64,000 nucleotides of DNA, taken from positions 1,017,001 to 1,081,000 of the forward strand of contig JACATO010000307.1 of NCBI GenBank assembly GCA_018389105.1. Direction: 5' to 3'. The stretch's first letter is position 1. Each line of letters begins with the position of its first letter. The notes under the pieces were generated by a model. That model searched no databases. It had not been told where the DNA came from and was given only the letters and a program-made list of their open reading frames with translations. The DNA comes from Nautilus pompilius. Taxonomy: Eukaryota; Mollusca; Cephalopoda; Nautilida; Nautilidae. Position numbers and translations under genes: made by a program. Positions 23,675 through 36,479 of this stretch are shown here, piece by piece.

Positions 23675-25955
23675 AAAAACTGTTCTTTTTTGTACAATGC
23701 TATTTTTGCCGAAGCATATTTATTTGCCAGTCAGTAAAGAACTGATTAAAAGCAAGTGGCATTTAGTTAAAAAAATATATTAAAAGATGAAAACTAGATT
23801 TTTTCTAAAGTATGTGAAACCCTACCAAAAACTGAAGTCAAAGATAAATAATTGGTCAATAATTGAGAAAAACAGCTGATGAGTAGTGGATTAAATCTTG
23901 ATGTACACATACATCACATCTTTGAACACTGATTATAGGAAAAGACTCAACAATGTTTTACTTTAGTATCCTCAGTATAGTCCTGTAAGTTTACTTAGCT
24001 TTCTATTAAATTATATATGGCTGTTATTTTAGTAGTATCAACTACTTTACATAAATTTCCTGGAAAATATTTTCTATTATTTATTGTTGTTAATAAACAC
24101 ATTTGTTTACATGCTACTGGCATCAGTAAAGTTAAATGTTTGGATTTTTTGTATAAGATTAGTTTGCATCAGAAAACATTTATCAATCTTTTCTGGGGAT
24201 TTTAATTACAAAATAACATAGCTATGACAAATTGTATATATTTGGAACAAATTAATTATGTTTGCTACCAAATATTTTAAAATATAATCTGCAGTATTAC
24301 ATATATTTAAACAAAAAAACAGCTATAACAACAACCTATTGGACATAACATTTTGCACAGTGGCATGGCATATAATGTCTGTAACATATATCAGAAAATC
24401 TGTATATGTACATATAAACCATATAAGAAAATGTTACATTTTTGTTTTTTAACAAAACACTAGGCAGTAACAGAAATCTCTCATACATTTATAAATAAAT
24501 ACATGCTTATGATAAACTGCTCCAGATTAAATTTTTTTCATTTTCACTGGTCACTTTCACAACAATGGGATACAGTAAAAGGATGAACAGAAAAGGCTAA
24601 TTTTATTATTCATTTTAAAAAATTTAAGAAACCAAAAATTGTGAAGTGCAATTAAGAATAAAAATCTGAAGTCTAAATGAAATTTAGGTCATTCCTTTTG
24701 GCAAAAAAATACACCATAGTAGTTGGTTGGTGTTTTATAAAATAATTTAACAAGGTAGTCATAGATAATTTTAAAAAGTAACCAATCCACTTTTCTTGAT
24801 GCAAAGATAATTAGATCATTTCATCATAAAATGACAAAGTAATCCATGAAATAAATTAACTCAGCTGAATTACAAATGATTTGACAGTTTAGATAGTGCT
24901 GGTAAACATATGAGCTAAAAAAAAGGTTCATATTCAAATGGTCCTAAAGTTGCCTTTGAAAATTTTTGAACAACAAGAAAAACAAACAACAAACAGCGTT
25001 CAAATAATCGCAGTTTTCTCTAAGTGGTTCTCCCATATAAATAAATAATGATGACATAAAAATTCTTAAAATACTAAAAGATAACTATTAAAGCAACCCC
25101 CACAAAATTTGAGCATTGAGTGAATAAATGTTCACACAATGAATAAACCCAATTATCTTCACTATTTGTTTGTTTACATCAGAAGTTGGATGTTGATGAT
25201 AAAGTCTGATCATCACATCAGTGACACTTATCATATTTACTGCTGTCATCAAATTATTGAATTATTTGCATCACTCAGAAAACTTTCTGTATTGGCACCA
25301 TGATGCTGTTTACAGTTAAACTCAACATAAATCATCATCACCTACGGGCTGTTTAGATGGCAATATATCCAAATACAGTACTTCCTTTCTGGTGAACTAT
25401 CTTGCAGAGAATGTCCAGAAACTTCCAAAATGACTATTATTTATAATTATACTGTGAAATTCATCAGTATAAAGTAATTTTATATAGTTATGGTTATAGT
25501 TGTTAGACACAATGTTTGAAGTTGTCTCTGATCTCATTAAAAAACTTTTGTTATTTTAAAACCTGATGAAGTGTTTTTGAAATTCTCCACTAAATGTATT
25601 CATCTTGCTGAAAAATATTGTTCTGTGTAAACTATGAAACTACTCTTATTTTTTTTTTTCCTACACATCAAAATCTTTGTAATGTGTGATGTGCAAGAAA
25701 TGTGTACCTTGGGAGATGTGACTGAAATATGCAACTTTTCACACTCTTCACTGTTTCCATGAATATCTTAATGGAAACATCAAGAATCATATATGGACTG
25801 ACAGTTTACATAAGGGTAAGAAAACAACTAATTGTTTTGTTCTTACTATTCTATCTACCACTATCTCCAAAGCTATTTGCTTACCCACAATGTTTTTACA
25901 TCATGTCCCATTTTCAATTTCCTTTAAATGAGTGCTTTAAAATCCTGCAGGTTTA
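23675..25955. other. AT-rich non-coding stretch
   Basis: No feature recognised. The open frames here are short and AT-driven. Confidence 0.5.
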
Positions 25956-25959
25956 TTAA

Positions 25960-26534
25960 CCCTTTTCCTGCCAAAGTCTCATATCTCCAATCAATAATCA
26001 TATCACACTGATTGCCAAAATCGGAGAACACTGATCTAATGTAATTTTTGTGACACTCAATAGATGGCTGGTCAGTAATGCCAGATATTGTTAGTTTAAA
26101 CATTGACAAATGCCCTTGAAAGAATTCCAAATCATCTGATGATGTAAGTGTGAATCTGTTAACAGAAAGGACATTATTTCCTGGTTCAAAAATGGCAATG
26201 TCCATGAAGATAAGAGATTGATTTTCAGTGCAACAAGTTGTCAAAATTATCACTGATTCACACCCAGGAAGACAGCAGAGCATGCAAAAGGTGAGGATTT
26301 CACCATGATATACTCTAATGTTTTGTAAGTGCTGTAATGTGCCTCTCTATGACATGAATTAATTTGACATTTACCATTATGTGAAGAAGTATTACTGAAA
26401 GTACCAGATCAAAGATGAATAAACTGTTTTGTGTCAGTAAAGGTTGTTTATTTCTGCTAATAAAAAGTGTAAAACATTAAAAAAATTGGGTAGTTTAGGA
26501 GTATAAGCTAAAAAAATCCTTGTCAGGGAAAGAG
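25960..26534. mobile_element. piggyBac-type non-autonomous element
   Basis: A 575-bp segment lies between TTAA at 25,956-25,959 and TTAA at 26,535-26,538. It begins CCCTTTTCCTGCCAAAG and ends CTTGTCAGGGAAAGAG, an imperfect inverted pair. TTAA duplications and CCCTTTnCCTGnCA ends are hallmarks of piggyBac elements. Inside is a 119-codon minus-strand open frame (26,283-25,924) that runs through the left repeat and a little beyond. It shows neither the piggyBac catalytic DDD region nor its C-terminal cysteine finger, so I consider it a chance or captured frame, not a transposase. The element must depend on a transposase encoded elsewhere. Confidence 0.75.
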
Positions 26535-26539
26535 TTAAA

Positions 26540-27199
26540 AGAAGTATTTAAAGAGTAGAAGCATTAAAAACATTTTATATTAAATTACTCTATAACACAA
26601 TTGCCCTATTAGAATTCTTTCCAGCAGAAAAACTGCTGTTGTTATGATCTAGTAACAATTCTATTGCTCATCCTTTTACTGTATGAATACCTGGACCAAA
26701 TATATCTCATGTAAAAGATTTCCAGTAAAAATTTTTATTTCTCTGTAATGCTATCAAACCTTTGGATCTATTAGAAGTTTTTAGTAATGTAATAAAACAA
26801 AGTATTTCATGACTGCATTATCTCACAATTTTTGTTGCATATTCTTTACTTAAAGTCAGTCTAAAACTTCAAAATGACAGTAATAGTTTGTAATCAGTTG
26901 CACAATCAATTGAACAATATCACTTGTTGCAGATATAAAATAAAGCATAAACTATTTTGTATAAAAAATCATATTATATCATGAACTTAGATGAAAAAGT
27001 ATATAATTACTTTTTAAAAAAATACTATTGCTGTGAGTAGCTATCACATCATATCAAACTGGTACATCTTCACTAATCAACTAGGAATGATGCAAAACAA
27101 TGAGATAAAAGTAGAAAGAGGAGAGATAAAAACGTAATAAGCATTGGTACTATTTCTAGATTAATAGCAAAGCACTGACAATGGGTGGACATGACCACA

Positions 27200-27230
<31 letters not shown>

Positions 27231-27690
27231 AAGAGGGATGAAAGCAATGGCTGATTCTGATTCAGACAATAAAAGATTGATGCACCATTTTTAAAGAACT
27301 ACAAAGCAAACCTCATCAAGTTGAAGAAATGAAGATCTTAGATTATTAAGTACATATACTCAAGTCATCTTCACTATCTAAGCAAGAAAGAACTTAATTG
27401 ATTTATTTACATTGCAAGAAACAGTTAATTTTTTTTTTTTTGTATTTCATTTAAGGATATCATTAAAATTATTAGTTCAAGTAATTTTATTTATTAACCT
27501 ATAATTACTAGTTTCATACTACATTGAATAGTTTTCAGTACATTGCATTTCATATGTTTTAGTCATAGACCAAACATAGCTATATTATGTACGGGCTGCA
27601 AAAATCTAGAAATGTTTGAATTTGGAATTGTATAATTAATAAGCCCAAGTTAATAGAGAAATGATATCAGAATTTTTACCAGCAACATTG
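26540..27690. other. AT-rich non-coding stretch with a (TG)n microsatellite
   Basis: The only clear feature is the dinucleotide repeat described separately. Confidence 0.5.
27203..27230. repeat. (TG)n microsatellite
   Basis: A pure TG run of about 14 units. Confidence 0.95.
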
Positions 27691-27699
27691 AAGTTAAAA

Positions 27700-28110
27700 A
27701 TCACAAGACTGGCCAGTATTGAGTAAGACTACCTGGGAAGGTGAAGACATCTGATCACCCCATCTGGAATTACTTGTCACCACCAAGTTAACACTACATA
27801 GAGATCTTGTAGTTTCTGAAGTTCTAAAGCCATACCCATCTGCAAGAGATAATGGCAAAAGCTAAAAAATCTGGTGACTTTGCTGACCAGTCCATTTTAT
27901 GATGCAGAACAACACTAATAGAACCAACCTTTATCAGGAAACATTACTAGTTACTACTGAACCCTTATCTCAAACAATTTAAATATTACAGAAACTAATC
28001 AAGTATTTTTATACAAAAGAACCAACATATAAACATCTGCCACATAATCCTACAAGGTGAAGATGATTTCTGATGGTTTGTCTGGACAGCCAAGTCCATC
28101 TGGCTGACAA
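27700..28110 (-). pseudogene. Tc1-like transposase relic with deleted core
   Basis: Read on the minus strand, about 28,105-28,030 gives LSRQTIRNHLHLVGL, matching the SRQTVRNRLHEAGL segment that closes the Tc1 DNA-binding region. From about 27,895 it gives MDWSAKSPDF, matching the DWPAKSPDLNP motif before the catalytic Glu, followed by a stop-riddled C-terminus. The roughly 500 bp normally between these motifs, which hold both catalytic Asp residues, are reduced to about 130 bp. A weakly similar N-terminal piece may lie at 28,640-28,840, but I cannot support it. Confidence 0.55.
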
Positions 28111-28114
28111 GTAC

Positions 28115-31100
28115 CATATTTTTCAGCATATGGATACTTTTAATGAATTTAATGAATTTTTTTTAAAAATGATAAATTGTTATTTTCTGAAATAAACTGT
28201 AAAATTGCTCATTTAAAACAAACTACAGAAATTATTGCAGAGACATTTGTAGATTGGGTGAACAATTCACTGCTAATGCTCTCACAGAAGCATGCAAAAT
28301 TATCCAATCAATAACAAGTGCATGCTAACAAATTACGTTTTACCTATGCTTTGCAATCCTAATCATAGGTATAAATACTCTAACTCATGTCAAAGGAAAT
28401 GGTGGTACTATGGCCAAGCACAGGAAATACAATTTAGTAAGACTGAAAGGTAAAATAAATCACAACTGATGAGTGCTCTCTTTACATATTTTCCTATCTT
28501 TCTTTTGCTGGTATATAATATTCACCATGGTGGTTTCCCTGAAAATATGTATCATATTATCCAATCAAAGAAAAGAGAATGTTGAATTTATGAATTTGTA
28601 TGCTTAATATCTCATAATCAAGTAAAAGTATTGAAGATTAATAAAACTGACAAGTTTGGCTTTTTAAAGTAGGTGATTCAACACAGCACGAATGACACAA
28701 GATCACCTGATGATCACTAATGTCATGCAGTGACTTAGAACTGGGCTTTTGATACCAGAACTGATGATAAAATTTGCAGTGTGTTTCAAATCTCTCTCCA
28801 TGATTACAAACATGTTGAAAAACTATTGCAATACCCAATTTTGCAACAGATGAAGAATTTGAAGTATTGTTCTGACTATTTGAAAGTATGGCTAACTACC
28901 ATAATGATCTAGTCTTGTCTTATAATTCAAATAGACTTATCTATGAATGAAGAAAAATTGAAAAACTAGCCAATTCAACTTATACTCCACATCAACTTAT
29001 AGACTGAAAAATATGTTATGACTGCATCTGTGCAACAGTGGCTACCTGTTTTGTAGGTCCTTTCCTATAATTATCTATTCATCATGTTTGTACACAGGAT
29101 GAGCTCTGCTGAGTCTGTCATTGATGTAACTTATTTGGCAAAAGCATGTATACATTTGCTAAAGACTAACTGTGCAATGTTGTAATTTACATTGTGCAAC
29201 GTTAACCCCCCTGGAGGCATTTTACAAATGACTTACTCCAAAGTCTCTTTCGCCATCTGATGCATGTGTGGATTACCATTGTAAATTTTATTGAACTACT
29301 GATGATGTCAACCACATTGTGTCAATATCTTTATATCCATAAACATGTTTTTAAAATTTTATATTTTATGCACTATATGATCTTTTAGGTCAGTACTTGT
29401 TTTCAATGTTTTCTACATTTTACCTGTGAGTTGATGGTACCTTTGGGATGTCTACATTGATTACTTGTATTAATTTTGATAAAATGTACCATAAACTCCA
29501 ATATCCCTATATTTTTGTATCCTGTATAGTACAAAGTGCTCTGCACTATGCTACTAATGAGTCACTTATACATATTCATTTTAATCCAAGAGTTACAAAT
29601 ATCTGAAATGATTTTTGCCTTCTATATGCCAAAGTAAAAGCATTGTTTCCAGATTTTCAAAAAGCATGAAATCTTTTAAACATTTCTTTAATTGCCTACT
29701 GGATAAGTGAACTGAACTAAACAATGCATTTGTTGTAAATATATCTTAATCTGTATAGTACATACAATTAATTCTCTAGTCTGAGAAGCTAAAGGCAAAA
29801 AAAAAAAAGTGTGGTACTACTGTACTTAATTAATACCATATATACTTTTGCTTTTTAATAATAGCTTGATATTTAATCAGTTATCTTACTGAACCTCTAA
29901 ACCAAGATTATATCAAGCATAAGTTGAAATTGTCAATTTTTAAATAACAAGAGTCTCAACTTTTTGTATTTTCTTTGGATTTCTTTTCATTGTTTTTTTA
30001 ATGGAAGACAAGTAATTAGACTGCTGCTGTCTTTGTGATATATGTCATTCAGACTTTTAGCATCTGTGTTTGTCTGTGTTTAAGTATGAAATAAATTACT
30101 TTTCTTTTAGTAGAATCATATCCTCATAAATAAATATGCTTCAAGCTAGTTGAAAAATGAGTCTAAATCTAAATTTAAAATTTTCGTAAATAGAAATGTG
30201 ATGCAAACTTGTTTTTTGCCTAATCTGTTTTTCACAGTATAATGATACATTGCTAAAAGCAGTATAACTTTTATTTTCTTTTTTACAATGATTTCTCTCA
30301 TTTTCTTTCTTTCAAAGTTTAACTAGACATATTACTGGGAAAGGAAATAAGTTGGCTTACTTCAGCCCTTCTCCACTGATAAGACGAGTCAGAAACAACG
30401 ATAGATTCTGAACAAGCAAACCCAGAGGGCAAATGTGCTCTGTAACATTTGATATCCAACTACTAAATATATACAAGTTTTGGAATTCTTTCTTAAATTT
30501 TCTTATTTTTTAAAAAACTGTCTAAAAACTACATATAAATTCTCTCTTGGTTTTTAGAGTGTCACTACAGAATTATTGTTATAAGTTATTATAAACCCTG
30601 ATCTCAAAGACAAAACAATATTGTGTATATGGTAGGCATGATCAAGAAAATTGTCAAGGAGACAAGGGGGTATTCTCTAGATACTCCCTAGCAGAATCCT
30701 TAAAAATGAAAGTACCCAGAGGAAATCTCTGCATGTAAAGCATTGACTCTTAAAAAGCATTTTTGATTATTAATTGATAATTCATTATATTATATCCCAT
30801 AAATATGTGACAATGCATCAGATCCTTGGATATAATTTGTACTAATTATTTAATACTCAAATGTCTTGAAAATAAACCAGCTGCTGAAATGTCATGTTTC
30901 TGTGTAAGTGTGCATGAGGAGAGATAAGCAACTGTAATGCACATCTCTGAAGCTTCTTTTGAATAATTTCCATATAATGTACCTGTCTTTGTAAATACAA
31001 ATGATCAAGTTTATATTTTAAAATCTGCTGCAAAAAACAAAACAATAAATAAGAATTTAATGCTTGTATACATACATTACAATTCTGAAATATAAATACT

Positions 31101-31430
31101 GCTTTGATTTAAATAAACAATTTATTTTATTTTTTTATTTCTGTTATCAATTTGAATCAAAAGAGTCAATATCTTATAAAAACAGAAACATTTTTGTTGT
31201 TAATGTTTTTTCCACATCTTTCATTTGTAAAATTGAAAGCCATGATAAATTATCTTTTAATTAGATGCAAAAAACCACAGTAAAAATTCATTAAATATTT
31301 TAAAAAGTAAACAAAAAAAGCTATTTTCAAAATGTCTATAGCCTTAATTTTTTTATATTTTGAGTTGAATGTATAAATCAAAATTTCACATGCTAACTAG
31401 AGTTTTATTTTTTTGTTTTTTAAGAAAATA
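28115..31430. other. AT-rich non-coding stretch
   Basis: Nothing recognised with confidence. A lone CTGATGATGTCAAC at about 29,300 on the plus strand resembles the core of the hammerhead-like repeats but lacks their other blocks. Confidence 0.5.
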
Positions 31431-31434
31431 AAAT

Positions 31435-32250
31435 AGCCCTGGATAGATAGATTACAGAGAAGGCAGAACAAGGCCATGTGGGTAACTGAAGCAGCCAGGT
31501 CCACATCATGTTAAACACTCAGCAGTATCAGCAATAGACAGAAGCTCCTGAAGGTAATCACCACTGAACCAGCACTTGAGATTTCTTGCAGGCAAGAAAT
31601 GAAAACAGTCAAATCCTAGATTAAAAGAGCACATGAGTGTGTGGAGGGAGTTTGCCCTGTAAACAAAATCAAGAGCCAGGATGAATGGTGCTCAGCAGCT
31701 CAAATCTCAAAACATGAAACCTGGAGGGAAAGAAATGAGCAGTTGAATGAGGCAGAAATGAAGGAATAGTTGGAGGTAAAGAACCCCACAGTGATGATAG
31801 CAACAGATGGGTTCCTTAGAGAGGGTATCACAGCTTGAAAAGTAGTTTGTTGAGGTAGCAGAGTGTACTAAAAATGGTTAATGAGCATTTTAAGATTCCT
31901 TGACATGGACAATCAGTAATACTATGGTTATTGACAGAGTTGTATTACTAATGGACTCACTTAGCTGGTTAGCAGAATTGAGAGGAGCATGGTCAGCAAG
32001 GAGTGTGCTACAGCTTTGGAGAAATGGGAGGCAGTGGTTGAGGTTGGGTATATCCTAGTAAACATACACACAGTAACATATTGTACAATGAGAAGGAAAC
32101 CAGCTTGCTGACAATGCAGAGCTATTTAGAAACATGGAGTTGAAACCATTATTTGTGCTTATTTACCAAGTTGACAGAATTACAAAGGAGAAAGCAGGAG
32201 AAACAAGCAACTATGGAAATAGAGGGATGGTGCCAGATGCAAATTTAGGA
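31435..32250. other. GC-richer patch of unknown nature
   Basis: Composition shifts here to G/A-rich on the plus strand, with short clauses such as GGAGGGAGTTTGCCCTG. It has many stops in all frames. It looks like an old dispersed repeat or an eroded processed transcript, but I recognise no protein, tRNA-like promoter or terminal repeat. A 130-codon open frame from 32,134 overlaps its right end and runs into AT-rich sequence; I give it no function. Confidence 0.35.
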
Positions 32251-32643
32251 AAAGTGACCAACATGTTTTCAATCAGCATCAAACTAGGAGTCATTACCAC
32301 AGGGATTCATACTCTTCTAGAATCACTAGTTGAAGTCAATAGAATATTCATAATACATAATAATAAAAATTTTTCTTTAATATTTCTGTTAATTGTTAAT
32401 GATAATATAGTTTTTATCTCAGAATATTACATGTATCGATATAAAATCAAAACAGTGCTTACTATTGTCAGTGGATTTATACAGAGACAAAATATGGTTT
32501 TAATAATTGATTCCTCTGAAAACTAGACAGATGGGATGAAGTGTTTTTTCTTTCTTTCTTTTCCCCATAAGCAAAAAACAAACAAGAATTCCAAAAAGTT
32601 GTAAGTCAAAAAACTATAAAAATGTCAAGAATTAATTCAGGCA

Positions 32644-32716
32644 TTTCCAATCACCTTGTTGAAACTAATGAACCTATGTTTTAGCAATTTCCCGTGTTGC
32701 CATCATCAGGGTTTAT
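32644..32716 (-). repeat. Hammerhead-ribozyme-like repeat, copy 2
   Basis: On the minus strand this copy reads TAAACC-CTGATGA-TGGCAACACGG-GAAA-(11 bases)-TA-GGTTC. It therefore has both invariant hammerhead boxes, CTGATGA and GAAA, in the right order, plus complementary AACC and GGTT arms for stem I. TGGCAACA could form a two-base-pair stem II with a GCAA loop. Stem III is weak as drawn: one pair is clear and the next mismatches. Together with 23,589-23,670 it defines a small dispersed repeat family. Cleavage activity is unproven. Confidence 0.45.
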
Positions 32717-33099
32717 CTCTTATACCTTCCAATGAAATAATCTAGTCCTTCAAGACTAAATATGAACGGTGGTGACAGAGGCAGATCATCAAAAAGAATT
32801 TACTTATCTGTCAATAAAAATTGTGATATCTCTCCCTAAATAATAAAACAAAAGCAAATTTACATCATGTATAATGGTTTCCATTCACAGCATTATAACC
32901 CAGTGTATATCCACCGAATATATAAAAACATTTGGAATCTCAAAATTTTATGGAAATAAATGCAGCAGTTTTTTTTTTCTTTCTCTTTTGTTCAACAAGT
33001 ACCCTATTTTTCATCAGTAGCTTCTGAAAATCCTTTTTTTTTTTTTTAAGTATATCTGAGTAAATAACCATTAGCATGAAGACACTGAACATTTACATT

Positions 33100-33240
33100 C
33101 CATTATTTAAAGCTTTGGTTAGACCTCATTTAGAGTATGCACTCCAAACTTTGTGTCCATATTGCAATAGGGATGCTGACAGTCTATAAAATGTTTTACC
33201 AGAATGATTTGGGAAATATGAACTCACTCTGAACAATTAG
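33100..33240 (+). pseudogene. LINE reverse-transcriptase C-terminal scrap
   Basis: The plus-strand frame from about 33,110 reads ALVRPHLEYALQTLCPYCNR and then DADSL, with a stop soon after. This matches the LVRPHLEYxxxxWxP motif near the end of the reverse-transcriptase region of CR1/Jockey-type non-LTR retrotransposons. Only about 45 codons are recognisable. No target duplication or tail was identified, so this is a fossil fragment. Confidence 0.65.
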
Positions 33241-33244
33241 CAAA

Positions 33245-36200
33245 AAAAAATTAAACTTCCTGGTCTTGCATATTGAAAATTATGTAGGTATTCAAATATG
33301 ACAATTTTTTTTTTAAAAAGTAATAAGTAGACAATCTAATTTGTCTTATTATTATTTCTTGCTTTCAGTATAAAGGATTGTAACACAAAATTCCATAAGT
33401 GTCATAGTAGTTTAAGATCTAGGATTTATTTTTGACAATAGAGAAGTCAATATGTGGAAAATTTTCCAAGTACTGTTTAGTGTAGGTAACATAGACATTC
33501 TAGTAAAACTGTGTTTTGAAGAGATGATTTGAAATGATGTAGGGTTTTCCATAACTAGAAAGGTTTCCTGTTCTTAAAGTAGCAGGACAAACATATACTA
33601 GTTTTAAGTATGTAAAGATAAAAAGAAGTATGATTTCAGATTTTTTATGCATGTACTTGTGTATGTGTGCATATGTGAGTGCGCATATCTATGAGTGCAT
33701 ATACATATACTAAGGATATTCAAATGAACCCCAATTGATTACATTTACAGTGGTTCAATTTCAATCAGGTTTCATTCGAAAATCTCATATGTATTCATAA
33801 ATGTAATATACTGAATGCATAAAAGTATGTTTTGTGCAATGAAAATATCTCTTTTTATTATGTATAATATTTGTATATAAGCATGCGAACATAAAAGGTG
33901 AATAACAACCACTGATATCAGGTAATCTACATTTGAATGTTAAAAATGAAAAATAATGTTGCTCACACCTTAGTACACTTAGTGTATATATAGAATAACT
34001 TAACCTGTGTAGTCTAATATCATCCAAGCAAAAATAATTGCATAATTATAAAAATTAATTTACTGAACAAATTTCATCATAAAGAAAGCTAAAATTTTCC
34101 TCCATTTTGTTAATTAGATAGTTACACGTAATGATTTGTCAAAATGAAAATGTAAAAATAAACCAAAGAACAAATACACACAGAAGTATGGATTAACTTT
34201 TTGCACACTTTTTCTATAATACCAGCATACATTACAGTCAAAGGTATTGTATATACAGGAATTCCATAATGACTTCAAATAAACAGGATTTCAAGTTAAT
34301 GGTCATGGCATTATATTAAGAATACATTAAGTCACAACATGCCACAATTACTGGCAATGCATCAGAACTGCCTATGCCATCTGTTGCTTATTAACTACTA
34401 ATGTCAATTAGCAGAAACAGTGTTCCCAGCTGGTAAATAAATGGTCTGGAAATTACAGAAATATCACACAACCAAATCATTTATTTTCTTTACAGACAAA
34501 TATATTCATAACAACAAAGATGAATTTTATAAAGAATTAGGGAAACTATGATAAAAAAAACAATCAAACAAGCATTTTACTTAAAAATTTTAAAAACTGA
34601 TTTTTAATTCAATTATCCCTATATAGATATTATGATGGCACATTATGACTTCCTATAATTTTGATTTAGATGAAATCATTGTTAGTTTTCATCTCTCCTG
34701 TAATGATTTGCAAAGTATTAGTTTGGAAAAAATCAATATGAACATTATATATTAAAAATATATATCTTATGAATAAAATGGAGTCATATGTATGTGTTTG
34801 TGTGAGCGAGTGAGTTAGTTTTGGAAAGCTTGGTAGAACTTAGTTATTTTGCTCTTCAGCCTTTTTTTCCTTTCTAAAATTTTTTTCTAGGTATAGTGGT
34901 TATAACCCTAGTACAGAAGAAACGGTAAGTTTAGCTTACATAGTGAGATAGTGAGCTCACTCAGCATAGCAGTAGTCACAACTCTAAGGAAAAAGACTGC
35001 CTCTTGATTTAGGAGGTAGAAAAAGGCAATTATCTTAGGTAATTTTTTTGATAAAATCATCTCCATTTTAGACAAGTTTTGAAAGGTAAAGTTGAGGTGG
35101 GTGATCATCAGAATTGGAAAATTAATTGAAAATGTAATTTAATTCCCAATAATAATTTGTAAAATACAAGTTATTCCAGCATATACTCATAAATTATCTT
35201 TACCAACCCTGACCTTCCTGTTGTTTCAGCACCAACATCTTAAGGGATAAACAAATCTAGTAAAGCAACACACACACCTGGGTAATTTATATGGCTATTT
35301 TACAGGCATGGATACAGCAGCTTGCACCAAATGTACTGTACATATGACCAAACAAATAAAGATAACTCTATTGTAGTCATTGGATGTATAACTTCTAATT
35401 TCAAACCCATGGGAAGTAGAATTGTAAGGGAAATCTTATTTAGTGAATGTTAATTCAATTTGAACACCATTTACTGATAAGGCTTCACCTAAATTAGTAT
35501 TTTCAAATCTTCCCAAAGAACTAAGGCGTAAATCAGATGCTCACAGCTTGAACAAAACTGCATCTTAGTTATAAGAGTAATGACTGGCTAATGGGAGTAA
35601 TTAAAGCACATGAAAAATCTGTCTTGGAGGAAAACACTTAAATTGATGATATACAGCAGTGTGTCGCCAATTATTCAATAAAAAAAGACATCTACTAACA
35701 TTGAAATAAAAAGCGATAAAAGCCTTATTCAACCAAACCAACTTTCTTCTCAAAAAATAAATAAGTGAATTATGTATATATTATTTATTACATATATTAT
35801 TGGAATCTAAATACTAGCTAAAATTTTCTCGGTAAATAAATATACATTCTATACATTCCATGAATTAATATAGGAATGCATATATTCACTAATATAATAA
35901 GTATTCTATACATTCTCTAGTTTTGTCTGTCACCTTAAAATGTTGACAGATACTCTGAATTACATTTTAAATAAGCAAACATGTAACAGTGCTGACAGAC
36001 AATCACACAGAGAGTATCAAGATCATGAGAGATTATTTTTTTTTTACTGGCAGTCTCATATTATCTAGTCACTCTAACAAGGTCATCCAGCATAGAAATT
36101 TAACATCAGATGAGACTGCTTCTGATGCAATGCATTTAAGGCTTACATCCTCTATCTACAATACAGTTATTACATCAAACATCAGCACCAGTCACAATAC

Positions 36201-36475
36201 AGCCTAGACTTTATACATACACAAAAACACACACACACACAACTGCACACTATCAAAAAATTATGGAAAAATTCACAGGATATGCACAAATGAGTATTTT
36301 CAACTAAGAGACATATATAATACATACACAATGCATTCATACAGAAAATATACCAAAAAAAAAAAAAGAAAGATGAATACACTGTAAAGTGCATTAGAAT
36401 TTTGTATGTAAGGACTTTTGCTTTATATAAAGCATGCATAATGCCTTGTTTTCATTCTCCCATACAAGTTAACAG
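33245..36475. other. AT-rich non-coding stretch
   Basis: Apart from the (CA)n run at about 36,224-36,242 I see nothing supportable. A vaguely tRNA-like string near 34,895 was considered and rejected. Confidence 0.5.
36224..36242. repeat. (CA)n microsatellite
   Basis: A short CA run following an imperfect CA-rich lead-in. Confidence 0.85.
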
Positions 36476-36479
36476 TGTA

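Noticed and set aside
28638-28838. N-terminal part of the Tc1 relic at 27.7-28.1 kb
   Set aside because: Only a faint resemblance to the Tc1 linker region; not enough to extend the relic.
29290-29320. Third possible hammerhead-like core (CTGATGATGTCAAC, plus strand)
   Set aside because: It lacks the flanking ACC/GGT arms, the GAAA box and the other blocks of the repeat family, so chance is likely.
34880-34925. tRNA-like string resembling a pol III A box, possible SINE head
   Set aside because: No matching B box at the right distance and no cloverleaf could be drawn.
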